64,000 nt of DNA from Terebella lapidaria (lineage: Eukaryota; Annelida; Polychaeta; Terebellida; Terebellidae): NCBI GenBank assembly GCA_949152475.1, contig OX424563.1, positions 3,259,001-3,323,000 of the forward strand. Reading direction: 5' to 3'. Both the position numbers and the translations under genes were made by a program. The notes under the pieces are model-generated. The model searched no databases and had not been told where the DNA came from. It saw only the letters and a list, made by a program, of their open reading frames with translations. Numbering within the stretch: the stretch's first letter is position 1; each line of letters begins with the position of its first letter. Positions 59,101-64,000 of the stretch are shown in pieces.

Positions 59101-62100
59101 TGTAAATTTAACTACAACATGCATTGTTGTTTTCCCAAATAAAATATAAAAAAAATCGAAATTTCCCCCGAATTTATCAAATGAAATACAACACTCACGG
59201 CTTACACGAATAATGGATATCTTCGTCATTCTTTTGAATTATTCGTTATGATATATTTTTTTTCAATTAGATACATGCCTGTTAAATATACGTGATATAG
59301 TGCACTATTGTTAATACATGCAGACAAGATTTGTGGTCTCTTAGTGGTCGTTTCTGTCTTTATTCGTTTTCTAATATATCGGTATCTATTTTCACTGATC
59401 CTTTAAAGTTGCACATATATTCATATATTTAGAATGAGAGATTAAAATCGCTATATTAGATCTACTCCTAACTTTACATCCCCGTTCCGAAAAAAACGAA
59501 CCAAAATATTCGACAGTACATACTTTTCAACGTCAATGATTAAACGCCAATATGAAAATTGAGCACACTATTGGTGGAAGCGCTCATAAATGGTCGCCTG
59601 CAGGACAGAACAGCATCCACACAAAGGAGCTCTGTACTCCAGAAGCACAATGACTCCTAGACTTTTCAAGGCTCGACTATATCCACACATAGCAATGACT
59701 GGTGTCATTAGAAAATTTAATTTCATTTTCGCGTGTTTTGTAAAGCACTTAAATACACCGTAGCTCTATGCATAAAGCCAGGTAATTATAATTTAATCAC
59801 CGACCGTTTCGTTGGGGGGCTTCTGTGAGATCAAAGTGACGAGAACCGGCAAGTTGAAATAACGGAATATAAAAACCTTGACAGCGATTATCAACATACA
59901 AAAATCCCAGGCATGGCCTTAAGAGGTGGCACCTGGGTTAGAATGTCCCGATAACCGTCATGCTGTACACGGCGTAGAATCAGACTTTCAGACATCAATA
60001 GCTATATGGATGCATCTCATTCACTTGATAAGTTTGTCACCAACGATCTAATGCTGGCATCATTTATTGACAAATGACAACGTTTTAACTGCAACCCGTT
60101 ATTCAGTTATACCTGGAATGTGCACGCATGCTGCAGCAGAAACTCATAATTTTTCGAATCTTGAAATGCCATCTTCGAGTCAACGATTTAAATAGAATGT
60201 ACGTATAAAGTTTCTCGTCTAAAATGAGCAGTTAGCTGCGGACATTCTAACAGTCATTTATAGTTTGCAAACAAACAAAGCGGTCCTCAATGATACTTCG
60301 GTCCAGTGTTAAATCGCGGTTCCTGTGTGTTCCTTTCAAGAGCTAAACGCTACATTAAACTAAACTACGACGTATAGTGGCTCAGAAACAGCTCAAATTT
60401 TGACAACAAACCCCTTTGACCCCTTTACAAAGTGTCAGATGCCGCGTGCTCGACTAAGTGATAATAAAACAGCCTGATATCACCTGTATCTTTAATGGCC
60501 CGGGGGCTGCGTGCGTGTCACTTTCGTCCACTATAGGAGCTACTTTATACCGCGGAGGCAAACGGTCCGTCAAAACTACGTAAAAAAGACAGACGGCCCG
60601 TATCTTCCGCGCAAGAAAACCCGCCAATTACAGTCGCCACATTAAGCGAGTAAAATTTACTTTTTCAATAGGGTCAATTGATTTAAATTAGTAGGGAGAC
60701 TTGACAAGAGGCATAATTAGTGGGGGAAAGGGGTTCCCAGACTCCCGGATGAGTTTCCCAGGACTTTCACCTGGCCCCCGACATCGTGCTGGGAGGGCCA
60801 GGGCGGCAAACGGACGGGGCTTTTGATGTGGAGAGTGGAGACATCGATAACATAGACGGGGGTAATGGCGGTGATCATGAACCCACCGGGCCAATGCTTT
60901 GTCATAGGACTGAAAAACGAGCGATAGTTGACGCACACCACCCTAGTGACTTCCAAAGTTATATATCGGATCAGGGGCAAGTCGAGTGTGATTTATGGGG
61001 TACGGGGTAACGACATCTATAACTCGATCGCTTCAAACGAAAACCATTTCATTGGATCAAAAACAGAAATAAACAAAAACACATTCAATCGACATTGAAG
61101 TCTCGTTATCTATAGGGCGATGTGATCAGCCGGGGCACATATCTAGTATTGGTAACCGTCCGAACAATGTTGTTAGATGGTTTAATGTCAACGTTATCAA
61201 TCAGACGTGATTTCACTTCCAATACATGCGTGTGTTTATTGTCGTGTCACTTCAAAGTTGAAATCGATCAAAATCAATTTTCGGATCTGAATAGCCATTG
61301 TTCTCAGCCATAGATCTCGTTCATTGACTTGCCCGGAGTGTTTATTAATTGTGGATCGATAATACCGCAACAAACGCTACCGACCCATCGTCGATAATTG
61401 AATAAATTATTAATTTTTGACAAGCGAATCAATGTCTGCCAATTGTTGAACGATAAATTTGCTAGGAGTGAATATTGTACACTATAATACTGATAAAAGT
61501 GATTTATGATGTATTTGTTAACAGAATTCAGTTAGTCAACAACTTTCTGTGCTGCATCCGTACATATACTGTTGAAAGCTCAAATATAATTGTTTCGAAA
61601 CAAACAATACAGCCTTGGGTTTCATTAAAAAAAAAATTATTAACAAAAATAAACAAGTATGTCATTACATTTAGGCAAATTAGACAAATTACCGGCATTA
61701 AAAATGCTAAATTGATTATAAAATATATTCAAGGAAACCGAGTCATAATATTTTTTTTTATTTTATTAAGCATTATTTGTTTATACTGTGGATCTAATGA
61801 TGAATTCCGACCTTACGTAGAAAATAACATTCACATGTTGTATATGCAGCAGATTGCTGCAGATAAACCAAAGAGTGTAATATCAATTGATGTTACACAC
61901 TTTGGATAAACCACAAAAATAGTTTTATATTCTGTATAAAGGATGCACGAGACTTGTCCGTTTATGTACTAACAAAACTATAGGGATATTGGATCACGTC
62001 GGTGGGCTTGATCCATAATCACTTCAGGATTCTGAACCGTTTCAGTGGCGTTGGCTCCTTTATGGGCATTGTAAAATAATGACCAATTAGTTGCACTGTG

Positions 62101-62844
62101 GTCCGAATTCTTCGCTCGATTATACCCAACAAATGAGCAACAAAATGGGTGGAATGGCGTCAGGTTTTATAGCGTCACGTGTCGGAAACTGCCTTGGCGC
62201 ATGCGCGGCACTTCCGGTGATGAAATACGACGTTTCGGTGTGATTAGGCACGTGATGTTTGCGCCGCGTGTACGTGTGAGAAACGGGAAAACCCGAGTTT
62301 CTGTGACGTAAATTCCCACACGTGCAAAATTGTGGCAGACATGTGCAAAATAGGCGCGTCCAAACAAATTTCACTAGTCAGAGAGTTATCTTTTCGGAAG
62401 TATGTTGCTAATTTTCGTTGATTCATCCATCAGTTTTGATCCACAGACCATAGATATTATATTAGTGTCTGTTGGCTGTTGTTTAACTTTGTGTATTTAG
62501 TCTCGTGTCGATAGAATCTGGAGCAGAAACAGGTGCAGCGGGTCCGCATGATTGGAAACACGACTGTCTGAGTGTTCTGTGATATCTAATTGGCTCACTT
62601 CCGTGTCTAAGCGAGTCTTTAACCAATTACGTGCGTTGAAACTTCAGCTACTCATCTATGTTGTTTCTAACAGGAAGTGACAACTCCCTCAACCGCTATG
62701 AGCTGCCTACGACGACACACGGGGCTATATGGCGCACCAATATACCTAATATATCTTTCTCTTGTAATCCACTTTTCTATTTTTTTTTATTACATCACCT
62801 TTTATTGCACTTTCTATACATAGATGTATTTTATGTCTTTGCAG
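44160..62844 (+). other. lbx intron 1 (18.7 kb)
   Basis: Bounded by GTAAGG and TTTGCAG, phase 1. I see no second gene inside. The many short frames include GC-rich patches at 52400-52830 and 53000-53400 that are open on both strands but show no recognisable domains. Contents: a TG/G-rich run (about 45325-45365), a TTGA microsatellite (about 54122-54140), and several patches with homeodomain-type TAAT cores and CCAAT-box-like GATTGG. No LINE or large transposon was recognised, in contrast to the first 38 kb. This lack of insertions fits a constrained regulatory intron, but conservation cannot be judged from one sequence. Confidence 0.85.
51341..51381 (+). promoter_or_regulatory. Candidate intronic enhancer core: octamer, AP-1, homeobox and CCAAT-like sites
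   Basis: Within 41 bp lie TAATTGG (51341), the octamer ATGCAAAT (51350-51357), an overlapping perfect AP-1 site TGAGTCA (51357-51363), AATTA (51365-51369) and GATTGG (51376-51381, reverse CCAAT). Such dense packing of POU, bZIP, homeodomain and NF-Y type sites inside a developmental gene's intron suggests an enhancer. This is motif-based inference only. Confidence 0.35.
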
Positions 62845-63515
62845 AAGGAGGAAGACGAGACCAGCTGAGTTTGTTTTCCAAATCACAACCGGCAAAGAAA
62901 CGACGGAAGTCGCGTACGGCCTTCACCAATCAACAAATCTACGAGCTGGAGAAGCGCTTCCTCTACCAGAAATACCTGACGCCCGCGGACAGAGACGAAA
63001 TCGCGCAGAGTCTCGGCCTGACTAACGCGCAGGTCATCACATGGTTCCAGAACCGCCGCGCCAAGTTGAAACGAGACTTGGAGGAGTTGAAGGCTGACGT
63101 CACGGCGGCGCACGTACTCAGTCCCGACGGCGTTGATCACGAGCTGCTTGAAAACGTCGACAAGCTGAACGAACTTCCACTGTTCAAACATGATCTCAAA
63201 CAGAATGGCAAAAAGTCGTCCGAAATGTCGGCTGCCGCAAAAATAATCGCCGCCAAAACAGACGCGTCGATCACGGTGATAGACAAGGTTGACGTGGACA
63301 AACCAGAAACGGAAGTTGAACAGGACAAATGTGAATACTCGCGACCTGCGCATGCGCAGTCACCTGATCCGTGTGTGACGTCATTGAGTTCTCCAGACAG
63401 TACCACACAAATACGGGAAAGCCAGTGCGAGAGCGAAGCTGCACGACACGTCGTCATGGAAACTGGGAAGGACTCTGACGACGATGACACAAACGAAGAG
63501 ATCGACGTCCAGTGA
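62845..63515 (+). CDS. lbx: Ladybird homeobox transcription factor Lbx, exon 2 (homeodomain)
   Basis: Completes residue 182 (Glu) and ends at TGA 63513-63515. DQLSLFSKSQPAKKRRKS leads into the homeodomain (residues 201-260), which begins RRKSRTAFTNQQIYELEKRF and contains LYQKYLTPADRDEIAQSLGL and WFQNRRAKLKRDL. It is close to vertebrate Lbx1, with changes such as T for S in YLTPADRD. DNA-contact residues are intact: Gln50, Asn51, Arg53, and Thr47, seen in Lbx and Tlx classes rather than the usual Ile or Val. LEELKADV just after the homeodomain is also Lbx-typical. The C-terminal tail is Ser/Glu-rich and ends in SDDDDTNEEIDVQ, parallel to the acidic EEIDVDD end of vertebrate Lbx1. The nuclear factor patterns muscle precursors, heart or neurons in other animals. 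The acceptor is TTTGCAG at 62838-62844. Confidence 0.96.
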
Positions 63516-64000
63516 CGATATTTCCTGATTGACTGCTATCATCTCATATTTTGTATATATAGTCATGGGTTTTCGCATCGTGCCTAATCATGTTCACACT
63601 GTCATGGGGTTAACTTGGTAGTTCACAATGTGGACATATTTATTATTTCACGTACATCGTGTTCCGAATTGCTAGATGGGTTTATATATCGTGTATAAGC
63701 GTAAGACAATTACATATAGCACATTACTTTAAGGTGTGATTGCACGTAACTTACCGGTGACTGCACTGAGGCACTTTTCCATTGATGTATAATGTGAAAG
63801 TAAAGGTAACAAAATCACCAAAACAATACAATCCCCCGACCTAAAACTTGGCTAGCACACACACAAATACTCATGGATGATGAACCAAGACATGGTTTCA
63901 TAAATGATATCACGAAAGCTGTGCATATTGATGATTAGATAAATCATTTTATACGTTTCACCAAAACGAAGATTCGAGTGTTCTGCTTGACAAGCACTGG
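63516..64000 (+). other. Probable lbx 3' UTR and flank
   Basis: No canonical AATAAA was found before the window ends, so the 3' UTR may extend beyond it. AT-rich, no other gene. Confidence 0.4.

Noticed and set aside
61475-61909. 144-codon plus-strand frame with hydrophobic stretches.
   Set aside because: AT-rich sequence producing Ile/Lys/Asn-rich peptide; no family match that I recognise, and no start or splice context.

Overview
The window is animal DNA, probably from a marine invertebrate. I infer a lophotrochozoan, perhaps a gastropod mollusc, from gene content, AT-rich intergenic DNA, many TACATGTA-type palindromes and the repeat families present. The species is not determined. Only three protein genes can be supported, all on the + strand: two intronless arylamine N-acetyltransferase (NAT)-like paralogs (3327-4244 and 22861-23799) and the two-exon homeobox gene lbx (ladybird; exons 43616-44159 and 62845-63515, split by an 18.7 kb intron). 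The rest is mobile-element debris, low-complexity DNA and probable regulatory DNA.

Layout. 1-7655: two inverted copies of an AGGTCA-rich non-autonomous element (194-2117 + and 6255-7655 -) enclose NAT copy 1 and a decayed reverse-transcriptase fragment. 7442-12374: a 2,467 bp tandem duplication whose copies I could not tell apart, followed by an inverted partner of a hairpin-forming end sequence. 15297-15868: a long-arm fold-back element, with a relative at 31625-31985. 16010-20880: another AGGTCA-element fragment and a pile of nested retroelement remnants, including a decayed LINE. 21305-22569: a TA-flanked inverted-repeat transposon ending about 290 bp before NAT copy 2. 24175-37640: mostly non-coding, with a second inverted-repeat transposon, LINE fragments, palindromes and a CRE-containing 23 bp tandem array. 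37640-43600: gene-free upstream flank of lbx. 43616 to the end: lbx.

How the genes relate. The NAT pair are tandem paralogs on the same strand, 19.5 kb apart. Both replace the usual catalytic Asp with Glu, and their mosaic nucleotide identity suggests gene conversion. lbx is a developmental transcription factor, normally used in muscle and neural patterning. Its very long intron and gene-poor flank fit a regulatory landscape. I see no functional link between the NAT genes and lbx.

I found nothing that is clearly a new molecular system. The best leads are the Cys-His-Glu NAT pair with conversion tracts, the arrays of nuclear-receptor-like half-sites around NAT copy 1, the end hairpins of the duplicated element, whose stems differ in sequence but stay paired, and the CRE tandem array.
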